A DNA stretch of 64,000 bases from positions 5,998,157 to 6,062,156 of the forward strand of contig OU015566.1 of assembly GCA_907165135.1 (NCBI GenBank), in the 5' to 3' direction. Shown piece by piece: positions 23,553-35,182 of the stretch. Both the position numbers and the translations under genes were made by a program. The notes under the pieces were generated by a model. That model was not told the origin of the DNA. It made no database searches and saw nothing but the letters and a program-made list of their open reading frames with translations. Within the stretch, counting starts at the first letter, position 1; the number at the start of each line of letters is the position of its first letter. This DNA comes from Oikopleura dioica (Eukaryota > Chordata > Appendicularia > Copelata > Oikopleuridae).

Positions 23553-23682
23553 AGCGCTACGGCAACCTGTGTTTCAAGCCTGAGTCAGGTTTTGAAAGAT
23601 CTTTTAGAGAAATTATTAGAGGATTGTCATTTGAGATCCTTCAAAACCTGACTCAGGTTTTAACACAGGTTGCCAGGCGCTG
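23553..23682. mobile_element. Family A MITE copy A4
   Basis: Near-perfect palindrome: GGCAACCTGTGTTTCAAG and CCTGAGTCAGGTTTTGAA on the left mirror TTCAAAACCTGACTCAGG and AACACAGGTTGCC on the right. The core is short and lacks the GCGGCT motif. Confidence 0.75.
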
Positions 23683-24112
23683 AGGAGAGTTTTATCTAAG
23701 ACCCGGTCGAATGACTTCATGGCGAAACCGCGCTTTGTTTGAGATAGAGAGCTAAAACTCCAGCCCAAAATAATATTTTACAGTTTTGTCGATTAGCATT
23801 ATGTAATCCTGGAGCGGCGGAGCAAAAATGGGAATTTATTGTGGCGCGGCGTGTTTGACACCTCTGCGCGCGACCTCAGCGACAACCATAAGCCGAGCTC
23901 GTCTTCTGCAAATTCGTAGTCGAAATTGTATAGCCAAGATCCAGAATTTATAGATATTATCCAACCGCAAATTTACTGTTTTATGACTTCTTCTCGCCAC
24001 TTTCTTCGCCGCCGTGTTAGAACGCTCCAACGACCTTATTCAACAAAAAGTCATCAACAAGGTCGAGAATCGAGCATTGTTTCAATCATGATTCGAATTT
24101 TTCACAAGCTAT

Positions 24113-24221
24113 GAGCGATATTTGAGCGCTTAGCGAGCGGAGTATTTGTTATTTTATTCAAAAATAATGTTTTTTAACAAAATATTCAAGACTCCGCTCG
24201 CTCACCGCTCAAATATCGCTC
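24113..24221. repeat. Hairpin-forming inverted repeat (109 bp)
   Basis: GAGCGATATTTGAGCG at 24113 is complementary to CGCTCAAATATCGCTC ending 24221. Inside these, GCGAGCGGAGTATT pairs approximately with CAAGACTCCGCTCGC. The loop is AT-rich. Likely a MITE or a cruciform. Confidence 0.65.
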
Positions 24222-24625
24222 AACTCAGGCAAAATTCAAACCAAGGTTGAAAGAGTCTTATATAGAAAAACTTTTTCTTTTGAATAAGAGTAGTTTTAGA
24301 AGTTGTGTCCCAGAGAAGAAGAAGAGAGTTGTCTGCTTTTGGTATTTTCGGCACGTCGGCTTTGGTTTGGTGTTTGCGTCGCCGCCTGTCAGGAATATAC
24401 GGCAGCGATGATTGCTTTTTGTGATTCGCGAAATTCCGAATTGCACATAAAAATGAAAAGCCAAGAAATGGATTCGCCGAGGAAGATAGATTCAGGTTTA
24501 TACAAAACAAAGACAGCACAGAAGATTTCGCCGCCACCAACTCAAATCGAACGCCGACAAGTACCGTTTTTGGGCGTTTTCTTGAGCTTGATTTTTCACT
24601 TTTAATGTTCGTTTTTGAGAAAAAT

Positions 24626-24916
24626 CTGTGCTCGGCAACCTTTGTAGAAAACCTGAGTCATGTTTTGAAGATTTGAATTCAAAAGCCGCGCAGCGGCTTT
24701 TTTTAGGGCGAAGCCGCTAACCCTTACCCAACCTAACCCTAACTCTAACCCTAACCCTAACCCTAACCGCAAATTTAAATTTGGTATAAAATAATGGCGA
24801 TTCGCCATTGGCGAAGCCGCTTCGCGGCTTCGTTTTAAGAAAAAACCGCTTCGCGGCTTTTCATTTTAAATTGTCAGAACCTGACTCAGGTCTCTAACAC
24901 AGGTTGCAAAGCCCAG
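24626..24916. mobile_element. Family A MITE copy A5 with internal telomere-like repeats
   Basis: Left end CTGTGCTCGGCAACC; right end AACACAGGTTGC then AAAGCCCAG. The interior holds AAGCCGC..GCGGCTT palindromes and CCCTAACCCTAACC units (24730-24770), so telomere-like repeats were captured inside the element. Confidence 0.75.
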
Positions 24917-25863
24917 AAATAAAGGAGACATGTATAATTGAGCTAACAAGCGAGCAAAACCATTCGGCATTTTTGGCGGTTAACCTTCTGGATATTGTTC
25001 TATTATGAGTTCGTATAAAATATTTGACGGCAGGCGTCACCACGGGGACGTATTGACCAATAACTCAGGCACATACTCTGGTCGCATTCCGGCGACAGAA
25101 TGGGGCGATCGAGACCCATTGTATCGAAAAATTCTGCGGTCGGGCAGATTTTAAGCCAGACCGGTTGCGAACTGCCAAATGCGAGTATTGCTTGCGAAGA
25201 AAAAGGCTGAATGAAATGCTTCTTGGAAAGAAAAGACTGTCAGTCAGTATCACTATTGATGAAATAAACAAAGTGTCGGCGGAGCAAAACGCGCGCAAGT
25301 ATAATATGGGTAGCCGTATCCGGGTACTAAATTCCCACCTGTGGACAAAGTGGACCCGGCCATGTAAGCCAATTCACCACTTGATCAAAACTCTGGATTA
25401 TGTATTTATTCGCCCACCGAAAATAGAATTCCAACAATATCGAAAAAGCCCGCTGATCACTTCCGCGCAAATAATAATCTCGCCAAAGATGTGAAATTAC
25501 AGTCACTGAAAAGTGCTAATCCAGATCTTAACTTGACGGTTGAAGATTTTGAACTGAAAAGATCTTCTGAAAAAATAGCTCAGATGATGATTTTTCGACA
25601 GCTGCTTGTCTATTTCCTCCTTTGAAACAATCCCTTCATTTTTGATTTTTATAAAAAATCTAAAAAATGAAATCGAGAGAATTTGAAGATGAATATAACA
25701 AAATTGAGTGGAGAGATGAAAATGGAAATTTTAACCGGCATTCAGGAAAGTGATCGTATTCTTATCCTTTTTTCTTTCGATTATATAATTCATATTTATT
25801 TAAAATTGAATGACGCCGAAATTAATAGAAAAATTTTTATCTGGGGATAAATAACATTTTCTT

Positions 25864-26894
25864 ATGAACAATCATAATCGAGGCGAGCCAAATATTGCCG
25901 AACTTCCGAATTTTTTCACAGATGACTTCAAGTGCTTATTTATTTTCGCTCGATTTTTCCAGCGCTGGATAAAACCCGTCGCTGCAGAATTCATCGCCAC
26001 ATTTATGCTGGTCTTTTGGGCCTGCATGCTTCAAGCGACTTCTTCAACAATCAGTTCCGATCCGACCTGGCCGCTGATTCCTGCTCTCGCCGCTGGAATC
26101 AATCTGACAATCATCATCACAATGTTCTGGGACATTTGCATAATTCAATTTAACCCGTGCATGACTGTTGCATTTTGCCTCTCTGGCTCGATTCCCTGGC
26201 GACTTTGCCTGCCGAATATCATCTTCCAATGTCTAGGTCTGGGCTCAGCAAAACTGTGTTAAAAACCTGAGTAAAGGTCTAAAAGGAGCGTTAGACCCTG
26301 ACTCAGGTTTCTACACAGGTTTCCGAGCCCATCTTCAGGTGCATATCTAGCAGCACTGTCAGCGTCAATTCTCCGCGGAAGCCCAGTGGGGATAATTCCG
26401 ATCACCGAAGAGTCCGATCTGCATGCAATTTTCTGGGCAGAGTTTTTGTTCTCCTTCATGATGGCATTCGTAGCACTGATGGCGGTGATGGACCCGAGCT
26501 ATTTTCATTCGTTGACGCCGCTGGTGATTGGATTGACTGTGACACAAGGAGTTTTCGGAGGATGGTTTATTGGTGCCGGCTGTATGAATCCTGCTAGGTG
26601 AGATTCTCGAAATCCAACCCGAAAAAGTATACTTTCAGAATTTTCGGACCAGCGCTTGTGACGTTAGATTTCAACTACCACTGGATTTGGTGGCTTTCGG
26701 AGATTCTCGGAGCTTCTTTTGCAGTTCTTGTTGAAATGATTTTCTTTGCACCGATAAAAATCAACGAAGAGAACGAAAAATCGAACCTGATTTGGTGGAG
26801 AGCTTTTATGGCGATTATGAAGAAAAAATACGACTCTTGTGAAGATAATGTTGAACTTGCGCTGAGAAATGATGCTTTTGCAATTGAAAAATAA
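25864..26894 (+). CDS. Aquaporin, AQP8-like, with NPC and NPA boxes
   Basis: Multipass membrane channel for water or small solutes. Three exons in phase: 25864-26236, 26339-26597 and 26639-26894, about 295 residues. Hydrophobic segments follow the six-helix aquaporin order. Loop B carries FNPCMTVAF, that is NPC instead of NPA. Loop E has the normal GCMNPAR followed by FGPALV. FWAEFLFSFMMAFVAL is a typical helix 4 start. The NPA-NPA pair normally forms the selectivity centre, so the Cys in the first box is unusual outside the AQP11/12 group. Intron 1 is built almost wholly of a family A MITE. AQP8-likeness is judged from loop E and the short C-terminal tail, and is less certain than aquaporin identity. 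Confidence 0.85.
26239..26330. mobile_element. Family A MITE copy A6 forming aquaporin intron 1
   Basis: Begins CTGGGCTCAG, with AACCTGAGTAAAGGTCT; ends GACCCTGACTCAGG, ACACAGG and CCGAGCCCA. The intron spans 26237-26338, so only a few bases at either side are not element. AGGT stands on both sides (26235-26238 and 26337-26340). Confidence 0.85.
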
Positions 26895-27039
26895 ATTTTC
26901 GATAAATCAAAACTTATTCTGAATTTTTAAAATTTCTGACCGGAGAAGGAACATTCGCCAAAACGCACTTCATCAAATTGAAATGGCATTGAATGATCTG
27001 GATTTGCCCATAATTATGCCGTGACATTTTAAGTAGAAA

Positions 27040-27438
27040 ATGCATACTTTGGCCGCGTTTTCTTGTCTCATTTTCATTTCTGAGAGAATGATGCTTTGGT
27101 GGTTCTTTCCACTTGTTTTTTGTGATCCTTCAACGACCGATTTTCCGTCAACAACCGATTTTTCTTCAACGACTGGCTGGGAGCCGGGTCCTTTTCATGG
27201 GATTTTCACAGTTTGGACAGCGCCTGACGGAATGATCATTTCAATAAATCCATGGGATAGTGAAACTTGTCGAATAAGAGCTTATTACTGGGTTGGAGGA
27301 GACATAAAAATAATCGAAGAAATTCCATCGACTCAAGCTCCTCTTGTCCTCAACAACAATGGAAGTATCACGATTGCGCTGGAATATACATCGGAAGACA
27401 CAATTCACTCTTTTGAGGTGAAAGCATGTTTTTTGTAA
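27040..27438 (+). CDS. Small secreted Thr-rich protein, hypothetical
   Basis: A single open frame. Starting at the second Met pair (27088) gives MMLWWFFPLVFC, a short signal peptide, then STTDF repeats (three copies) and a 90-residue beta-rich region (GIFTVWTAPDGMIISINPW). No known domain is recognised. The gene lies just downstream of the aquaporin on the same strand. The repeat linker plus signal peptide suggests an extracellular protein. Confidence 0.4.
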   Translation: MHTLAAFSCLIFISERMMLWWFFPLVFCDPSTTDFPSTTDFSSTTGWEPGPFHGIFTVWTAPDGMIISINPWDSETCRIRAYYWVGGDIKIIEEIPSTQAPLVLNNNGSITIALEYTSEDTIHSFEVKACFL

Positions 27439-28383
27439 AGATAGTATGTAGTACTGTATCTACAGTATGTATCAGTGATTTGATGATACCGTATCACGGA
27501 TGCAGATTTGTGGAGCTATAATTGCCCAGTGCAATTTCGAGAAGAGCAACTAAGATAAATATGAAAGTATGCAATTTGGTGATTGTCTTTTGCGCTGCGT
27601 TTGAGTCCTTCTGAATCGATGCGCCTGATCCAGCTGATCCTCCTTCTGCTCCTGTCTCATGAATTATCCGATTTGCCGAATATCTGTCTGTTTAATTAAG
27701 GATTCCAAGGAACTCGCCTTTACTCTTTTTGCGGCAGTCGTTTTTGATGAGCAGCAGTTGTTCTCCGAGTCAGCTACTAAATACTTTGATAGATTGAGTT
27801 TTGGCACCTTGGGCAAGTTGTCTCAACTGGAAATCCGTCATCCAATTCGATTCGCCCTCAGGGGAGTGTCTGACCAAGTTAATAAAACACTCATGAATTA
27901 TACTTATCCTCGCCTGACTGATTTATTTTCATTTTTTTTCTCATTTGCTACTGGCCCCTTTTTCGAAGAAATTGATATTCTGGCTCAAAAATGGTCGATT
28001 TGAGGTTGAAAATCTGGTCGAAGATCGTCAATTTTCGCTTTTTTAAATGACATCGGCTAATTGGCCAATCAGAAACTTCGAAATAAACAATTTAAGATTT
28101 ATCTTCTTGATTTTCTCGTCTATTTTGGGCATCTCATTTCTAATTATTTATGGCACAGCCAACTTTCTAATCCCTTTCTTCAAATTTCAAGGAGAAACCA
28201 CAATAAAATGTCCGTTGATTTATGATCCCCTTGTCGCGAAATCGGCAATCGGTTCCAGCTGGAGAACGCGTAGTTGGGCGGTATCTTTTCTGACCTTGCA
28301 GAGTTTATTTACAAGCAAAGAGGCTGCTAAAGTCATTGATCGAATAACACTTTCAATATGGGTTTCCCACTTTCTTTTTCGTA

Positions 28384-28600
28384 CTTGGGCTTTGCAGCAT
28401 GTGTACAAAACCGGAGTCAGGGTCCTTAAGAGCTGTAACGAAAAGCCGCGTAGCGGCTATTTTAAAAAAGGAGACGCGAAGCGGCTTCGCCAAAACTTAT
28501 GATTTTATTGCGAAGGCTTCGCGGCTTCTTTTCTAAAAAAGCCGCTAGCGGCTTTTCACTTAAGATTTTTCAGACCCTTACACAGGTTTTTAAAACAACG
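28384..28600. mobile_element. Family A MITE copy A7
   Basis: Starts CTTGGGCTTTGCAGC and ATGTGTACAAAACC. It carries several AAGCCGC..GCGGCTT palindromes and ends with CAGACCCTTACACAGG. CCCTAACCCTTACCC follows immediately. Confidence 0.65.
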
Positions 28601-29045
28601 CTTACCCTAACCCTTACCCAGGAATTAGCAGGATGAGTAAAGAGATAAGTTCAAAGAGTTCCATCTTCCCCGAGTTTCTTGAAAGTTTAATTTTCCCTTG
28701 TTTCGCTGCAAATATCCTTTGTTGAGGAAAACCCCTATCTGCTCAAAAATTCAACGCTGATAACTGCCCAGCGCTCCTATGAACCCAAGTATTCATTTTT
28801 AACGCGTTCGCCTGTTTCGCTAAATTCTTGAGGTCTTTTATTTTGTTGATTTATTCATCATCGCCCGAACGGTTGAAAAAAGCTGTACTCGAGGAGATGA
28901 CGGGGCTGGTGCTTGAATTGCACCCGTGGAAGATCAACAACAGTCTGATTGAGTTAGCCGCCTTTCCAAACATCACCTGATAAAATGATGGAAAAGGTTT
29001 TATTCAAAAGCGCTTACAGCAATCAATGTTTCAAGCATTACAAGT

Positions 29046-29285
29046 TTTAAGGTCATCTGAGAGATATCCTTGTTTAAAAAATCCAATATTAGCATATCGT
29101 AGCGACACCCTTAAGAATTCTGCGAGAAATTTGCCCTCGGGCAACTATCAAGCTCTATTATTGGTTAAAAATATTTTATGAAATCTTAAGGGTATCAACC
29201 CATAATCCATGTTTGAAAACTTCATTCCAAACTCACGGGGGGGGGTCCTTAACTCAGTTGTTAATTCAGGCCGATCGAACTCGTT
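29046..29285. repeat. Dispersed repeat R, copy 1
   Basis: About 230 bp, beginning TTAAGGTCATCTGAGAG, with internal GCGACACCCTTAA and TTAAGGGTATCAACCC, ending GGCCGATCGAA. It is highly similar to 45017-45243 with small indels. No coding frame. Confidence 0.8.
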
Positions 29286-29388
29286 CCTGTGGAAAACCTG
29301 TGTCAGGGTCTGAAAGTTCTCTACGCGGCTTCTCATAGAGATCTTTTTGACCCTGACTCATGTTTCCCACACAGGTCGTCTAGCCCAA
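29286..29388. mobile_element. Family A MITE copy A8
   Basis: Contains AACCTGTGTCAGGGTCTG on the left, an ACGCGGCT core, and GACCCTGACTCATG with CACACAGG and TAGCCC on the right. It abuts repeat R. Confidence 0.7.
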
Positions 29389-29694
29389 ATCAAGGTGTTT
29401 CTTCAAAGTTAAGATAGATACACCCTTATTTAAGAAGTGAGACGCTAATGCGTCGGGAGATGCTGACAACGACGACGCGCATTATCGACATCACAAATAA
29501 GCCGCAATTAAATTTGCGCTCGCGCCCGTTGAGAATGGCGCCTAATTCATTATAAAATTATGATGTTAACTGAATTACGGCTGCTCTCAGGAGAGGCGAA
29601 AATAATGAATAAAAGCTCGATAATCTATATTATCTGATTTTCACTTCCATAACTATCCAAAAAGATCGACACTAAAAAAGATTGATAATTTTAT

Positions 29695-29815
29695 TTGCAA
29701 AGCCACTTTGCGGCTTTGTTTGAAAAAAAAGCCGCACCGCGGCTTTTCAATAATAATCTTTTCGACCCTGAGTCAGGGTCCCTGACTTTAGTTTTCAACA
29801 CAGGTTGGCCAGCGT
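29695..29815. mobile_element. Family A MITE copy A9, left end truncated
   Basis: AAAGCCGCACCGCGGCTTTT core, then GACCCTGAGTCAGGGTCC and CAACACAGGTTGGCC at the right. The left terminal repeat is missing or too diverged to place. Confidence 0.55.
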
Positions 29816-30985
29816 AGCTATTACTAGCATTACTGTATTGGCACTGCATCACAGTATCAAAATGACAAGACAACAGTACTGAAAAAACGACTCGACAGTA
29901 CTTCATTTAAACAGTTATCATCTTCAGATCAGGATGTCGCAAAGAAGCTGTCAGGCCACTTTATTTGTGTAAATTAAAGATCTTTAGCAGGAGCTAAACG
30001 GCGCGCGTTTAACTTCCTCTTTTGAATATAAATGACTGGACAGATGTGAAATAAGTACCGACGTGTCGTATGGGGAGCGTGACATCGCTTGTCATGGGCG
30101 CTGCGCCGCGGGCGAGTGCGACACCTCCCTCGAGGACAATTCCAAAACCGAATTTTTCCTAAAGAGCGACGCCTTTATCTCTCCTTTTTTCTCCTGAGCA
30201 CAAAACCCAATCCATAGATTGTGGAAGGCGCTAATTACGCGCGCCGCACAAAGGACAAACTTTTGAAAAAGAAACTGTCGAATGAACCCGAGCAAGAACT
30301 GAAAGAGCGAATAGATAATAGTAAGAGACAAATGATTACTCCAGATCTGGATAGAAGAGAGTTGTGCTGAATGGGAACAAAAAGAAGGAAACGAGCAGCA
30401 TGTCAGGAATGGGCTCAGGAATGAGTTAAAATGAAGCTTTTCGATTATAATTAATAAAAATAAAATAATAAATGAGTGAAATAAATTAATAGTTTTTAAT
30501 ATTTCTCTCATATTTTTGATGTTTTCCGGAAAAACTCAAAAATTTCTAAGGACTCAAATTTTTTGTCCTCTGTACGTCAGGGGGTTAAATTTATAATAAC
30601 GGCTAAATCAAAGTACAAACTAATTTTTCTGTTTTTTTTTATCAAATATTATCTTCAAAAACCTTTCATTTGACTAGTGACAGCATTTTAACTTCCCATT
30701 TTGTTACTGTTACTACTGTATTATCGTCAAAACAACAACATGACAACAGAATTAGCCGGCCTGTGACTGCGTCGAATGAGAATCTTTTGCTCATTTTTCA
30801 TTAATTTTTCAAGCAAAAATGAAATTGTAATGCTTCTCTCGTACTGTTACTCGTACAGTACCGCCATTTGAGAATTGAGATGAATGCACTTAACCGAATT
30901 GTGTATATGTAGTTAACTTTGAGCTCGTTATCGATCTCAGATCTTGCTCGATCCTTTTTTACTTTAAAAATTTGGAGCTCCAAAA

Positions 30986-33574
30986 AAGGTTTTGATTTTT
31001 CTTGGTTCCTTTTCTAATTTCGTCTTGCAACTACTGGTCACTGTCTGGCCGACATGGGTCAGGCTCGTTCCAAAAGATACCAACAAATTTACTCATCAGG
31101 TTTGTCTTTCCCCCGTTTTTTCTGTTTCAAGGGATTCTAGGGCGCCATGCTTGGATTATGGAGGGGATGTACTCGGTACCTCCCTGGATCGTACATGTGC
31201 ATGGATGAGTTTCCAGAGGAAGAAGTGTTGTCAACGGACGAAGACTCTTCCGAGAACCCCTGTAAGTTATTTATCAATTCTTAAGGGCGTCGTCATCCCT
31301 TATTAGCTTTTCCTGTGGATTTTTCTCCAGACTCTCCAGAGGTCAAAATGAAGACAATTTTTTTCAGCTGATTTAATCAAAACATTAGTTTAAAACTCGC
31401 TGATAACTTATCAGTCTTATTAGTGATAAGTCACAGAGTTATTTTTTTCATTCAAAGCTGTCTAGGGTAGTAAATTATGTTTTGCGAGAGTCGAAGTTGG
31501 GCGGCAGTAAAACGAGGAGATCGATTGATTTGCTTTGATTGAAGTTATCGATTCTGCTGTGAGTAAGCTGCTTGCGCCTGGCTCAGCTCATTAGCAACTT
31601 GCTCCAGAGTAGGATCAAGGTTAAATGATCATCTGCGCCTCTTCAACTCTCAAGCAAGGTTAACTGCGAAGTCATTGATTGATTTCCTCTGTTCAGACTC
31701 GCTGAAGACGATGCGCGTGCTCATGCTCGTCTCCGTCGTCCTTTCCGGCCTCTCGAACGTCACTGCCTTAGCCGGATACGAGTGCATCACCTTATCCAGC
31801 AACAACTACAAATTCCGCAGGCGGTGCGCACGCTTCAGCGGCTTCCTCATGTTTCTGTCAGGTACAATCAACTTCAAAACAAGGAAATTAGAAGTTTTAA
31901 TTATTTGCGCCGTCTGTGCGAATAGTTGCGCCGAGGTCAGCGTCTGACTTAGCTCGACAGCTAGGCGCATTTATCGACAGTTACGCTTTCGGGCTATCAG
32001 CACACGCCTGGGGCGAAATGTCGATGAATCGCTTATTTTCGAGTCAAGGGGATTATAATCGTAAACTAGTCTACAAGCTCTTTTTTCTTAAATTAACATA
32101 GTGACGCCCTTATTTTAAAAAGAGTCCCCGCTGGATTTAAGGACCCCCTCTCCATAAAAATTTAAAAAGACCGATTTTTGAAAAATCTTAAGGGTATCAA
32201 CCCAAACTTGAATTTTGAAAATTTTATCCCAAAATTAAAAAAAGGACCTTATTTGAATTAAGGGCGTCACTATGTTATTTCAAAAAATCATCATACTTTT
32301 AATCTTTTCTTCAAGGAGTGTGCAGCATTGTCGCCATGTCATATTTCTCCTCCGGGCTCTTCGAAAAGTCCTTCAAGCCATTACAGACACAACTAACTGT
32401 ACAGTACTCGTCATTGAAGAATGAAGACTTCAACATTGTGTGGACAAACATTTTGTACATTGCCTGGAGCAGCAGGTAAAAGATTCAAAAGAAGCAGAGC
32501 TCAATGCGCTCCATCAAAAGGGCTTTAATCATTTGTCATTGCGAGAATGAAATCCAAAGGAGGAAAATTATTTATTTAGCACGTTGGGCGTTCTTTGCGG
32601 AATTTGTCTTTGCTGTCTGGCGGGATCAATGTACGAGTCCTTGGAGACTACCGAGCTACTTAAGGTTTGATTTATTGCCACTTTATTGGGCCACAGCAAA
32701 TCATATAACACCATCTGCACCTTTCTTTTCCAAAACAGCAGCTTTCGGGCTCAACTTTTTGTAGAACTTCAAAAGTGCAACTACTTAACCTTCAGACACG
32801 CGCCTACGGTCATGAGCTCGAAGCCTCTTATCGTCAACTTGCCGCACAGAAGGCCGCTGAATCTGAGCTTAACTCGCCTCAGGAGGGAGCGAAAGTTGGA
32901 CATATTCGTACGCTTCAGCATCAAGGCCGCCCTAGGTAAAGGCATTTCCAAAAATGCGTAGAGAGGGGCTATCATTCGAGCCTATGATTTGAGCCATCGA
33001 AAATCTCTAGAATCTGGGCTAGTGGTTAGGGTTAGGGTTAGGGAACTGGGGTTCCGGGGGGTTAGGGGCTTTAGGCCCTAGGTGGGGGGTCTAGGGGGGC
33101 ATAGCCCCCTGGGTAAGGTTTGGGGTTAGGGGCAGCTCGAATGATAACCCCCTTCTACTCAAAAAAATGGGCAATCTTGCCACCCAAAATACCAATTTCA
33201 AATTTAGAAGAATCCGCAATCGTCAAAATGGATCCGTCCCTCCTAATCTGGCCAATTCAAAAATGTCTAATCACGTGGCAAAACCAGTGCTCCGGCACCA
33301 AGAAAGTGTGGAAACTCTTTCGTCTGAGGGACCCCTCTCGTTCGCCTTGCCAAAGCCAAGGGATCTCCATCAGGTTCAAATTGAAATTCATGTCAATTAT
33401 TATAATTGCTTTCAGCCGGAGGACTTGACTGATTGCGACATTGAAACGTCACTCGCGGTCGGGGCGTGCTCCCTGCTTCCAAAAACCGTCGGCTCGCTCG
33501 AACGCGACTCCTCGACGAAAAGAAATCAAATGACTGAAGAACCCAACAACTACGTCATGGATGGATATGTTTAA
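30986..33574 (+). CDS. Claudin-like tight junction protein
   Basis: Four-helix membrane protein. Exons in phase: about 30986-31099, 31141-31261, 31697-31861, 32316-32475, 32580-32664, 32796-32935, 33208-33373 and 33416-33574. The first extracellular loop has the claudin signature WPTWVR...GLWRGC...YMC. The second helix starts SLKTMRVLMLVSVVL. The cytoplasmic tail ends in DGYV, a terminal Tyr-Val as in PDZ-binding claudin tails. The extension before the final residues is long for a claudin. No ATG is visible in the first recognised exon, so the initiator is in an unseen upstream exon. Introns hold a MITE (32094) and GGGTTA repeats (about 33015-33125). Confidence 0.8.
32094..32277. mobile_element. 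184-bp MITE in a claudin intron
   Basis: Perfect 19-bp inverted repeats: TAACATAGTGACGCCCTTA at 32094-32112 and its reverse complement at 32259-32277. The interior includes CTTAAGGGTATCAACCC, a phrase shared with repeat R. The left flank reads TTAA and the right TTAT, so a diverged TTAA target is possible. Confidence 0.8.
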
Positions 33575-33701
33575 AACAACTGTAAATTTTAATTAAGAAA
33601 AAGTTAACTACTTATTTATTTGACCTCAACTGACCTCAAATAATAAAAATCAAAAAGACGAATTGAATGATTTTTTATTATTTCTGAAAATTTCACTCGT
33701 T

Positions 33702-34570
33702 TCACATCAAGGAGCAAGATTCTTGGAGCTTTTCGAGAAGCGGTTTTTCCATGTCTTCAGGTCGGACGTCGTGTTCTAAGAAACGAGTACCGATACGACG
33801 CTTTTCCATGGCCGCCAAGCGATGTGCTGAAAAGGGGATGAGCATAATGGTGGGAATGGGGAATTGGCTTACCGATGACCATATGCTCCTCTTTTGAGTG
33901 ATTCGAGCTTGTTGGGATGTTCATTTGGGTTCTTCTTCGTTGCTAAAGAAATTTTCATAAATCATAAAGCTTAAATATATTTTTCTAATATTATCAAATT
34001 TCTTACTAATTTAGTAATACTTAATCTTAAAATTATTAACTGGACTGGGCAACCTGTGTATAAGTCCTGAGTCAGGGTCTGACAGTATTTTCTCATTTTT
34101 CATTGGAGATCTTACACACCCTGACTCAGGTTCTTGTACACAGGTTACCGAACTCAGATAACAAAACCCAACGAAATTTCTTTTTGACTTCCAATCAGGG
34201 CTGTTGATTTCGAGTCCTTTCAAATTACCCGCGACTTTTTTCCGGGTAACCCGCAAGTTTTTACGCGTTTTTACGCTTAACAATAATTACTCGGGCTGCC
34301 TTATAATAGGTGAAAATATTTTTGTGAGATTAATAGACACCTAAATGGTTTTTTTAGTCGCGGGTAATCCGAAAGGACCCGGAATCAACAGCCCTGCTTC
34401 CAATTGAAAAAAACTTCTTGTCACCAGAAGACATTTTCTTTAATCCGTTAAATTAGTATGATCTTTACTTGAATTTGTTTGTATTCAGCGATCGTAGAAG
34501 TTTTTCTCCAAAAATCAAGCGTCGCAGATCTGGGATTAGTATGATGTGGGCTGACTCCTCTTCTCATCAT
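33702..34570 (-). CDS. Small basic protein, unrecognised
   Basis: Three exons on the minus strand join in phase: 34469-34570, 33873-33942 and 33702-33826, about 98 residues. It begins MMRRGVSPHHTNPRS and ends LLEKLQESCSLM. It is rich in Arg, Lys and His, and has no signal peptide. The middle reads MVIAHRLAAMEKRRIGTRF and the last part DVRPEDMEKPLLEKL could form a helix. Splice sites are canonical (GTAAAG, GTAAGCC donors). I do not recognise a family. Intron 1 contains family A copy A10. Confidence 0.6.
34040..34157. mobile_element. Family A MITE copy A10 in an intron
   Basis: CTGGACTGGGCAACCTGTGT at the left and ACACAGGTTACCGAACTCAG at the right are imperfect inverted terminal repeats. CCTGAGTCAGGGTCTG and CACCCTGACTCAGG are the subterminal ones. 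It lies in the first intron of the small minus-strand gene. Confidence 0.8.
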
Positions 34571-34957
34571 TCTTTCTCTAAATTTTCCTTAGAATTCTCT
34601 GTTTCTGAGGTTATCTCTTACTCTTCTGAAACTTCATAACCCAGCCAAATATTCGGTTCTGCCAAAGCCGCCATAATTAGTTCTAAAAATTTATTTCCTT
34701 CTTAAAAATCGCTTTTCTCGCGTTTGAGGCGCTTGAATCGGATGAAAAGGCGGTTAACCGGCGGTAGAGCGGCAGCGGCGGGGGCGAAAAGTCGACTGCG
34801 GTTTAGAACCAGAAACCCAAAATATGATCCAGATCAGAAAGCCCGATCATCCGGTTAAGACCAAGATCAGATTTGCGCGGATAATCACTCGGACATGAGA
34901 AGCGCTGATTTGCTGAGACGAGAATTTTTTTACGCGACGCGAAGTTTTTTTATTTAA
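34571..34957. other. Non-coding spacer
   Basis: Short spacer between the small basic gene and the chitin synthase locus. Nothing supported beyond AT-rich sequence and a GC patch with GCGGCAGCGG near 34770. Confidence 0.35.
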
Positions 34958-35182
34958 TCATTTTAAAATCGTAATAGTTCTCTGAACCAACATGCAGAAA
35001 GTTTGTAAAAATGTCATTACTAGAAATGGGAATAAGTAAAGCAGTTTTAAAATTTTCGATCTCGGAGTTGCATAAATTTTAATGATGACGGCAAAAGAAT
35101 GAAGACGAAATTGGCGAGAATCGTGATTGCGGCAATTTTGTTCCTGAAAGTCTCCGATTAAATAAGTTTGAAAATTCAAAGG

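Larger units (their letters stand above)
21620..25863. other. Non-coding region with several foldback elements
   Basis: Contains a foldback at 22424-22676, family A copies at about 23553 and 24626, a hairpin at 24113-24221, and short TTAGGG/CCCTAA tracts near 22735-22765 and 24730-24770. One small minus-strand ORF at 23167 is listed separately. No exon chain was found. Confidence 0.4.
27439..30980. other. Repeat-rich region without supported genes
   Basis: Open frames at 27659-28003 and 28047-28502 lack recognisable motifs and the second runs into a family A copy, so they are not called. A minus-strand frame at 30092-30511 is low-complexity and hydrophobic. The region holds family A copies at about 28384, 29286 and 29695, and repeat R at 29046-29285. 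Confidence 0.4.

Noticed and set aside
27502-28502. Several open frames, including a minus-strand one ending in a hydrophobic tail that resembles a GPI signal
   Set aside because: Short, no partner exons, and the longest plus-strand frame runs into a family A MITE.
30092-30511. 139-residue minus-strand frame rich in Leu, Phe and Ile
   Set aside because: AT-rich low-complexity composition explains it; no domain, splice or signal evidence.
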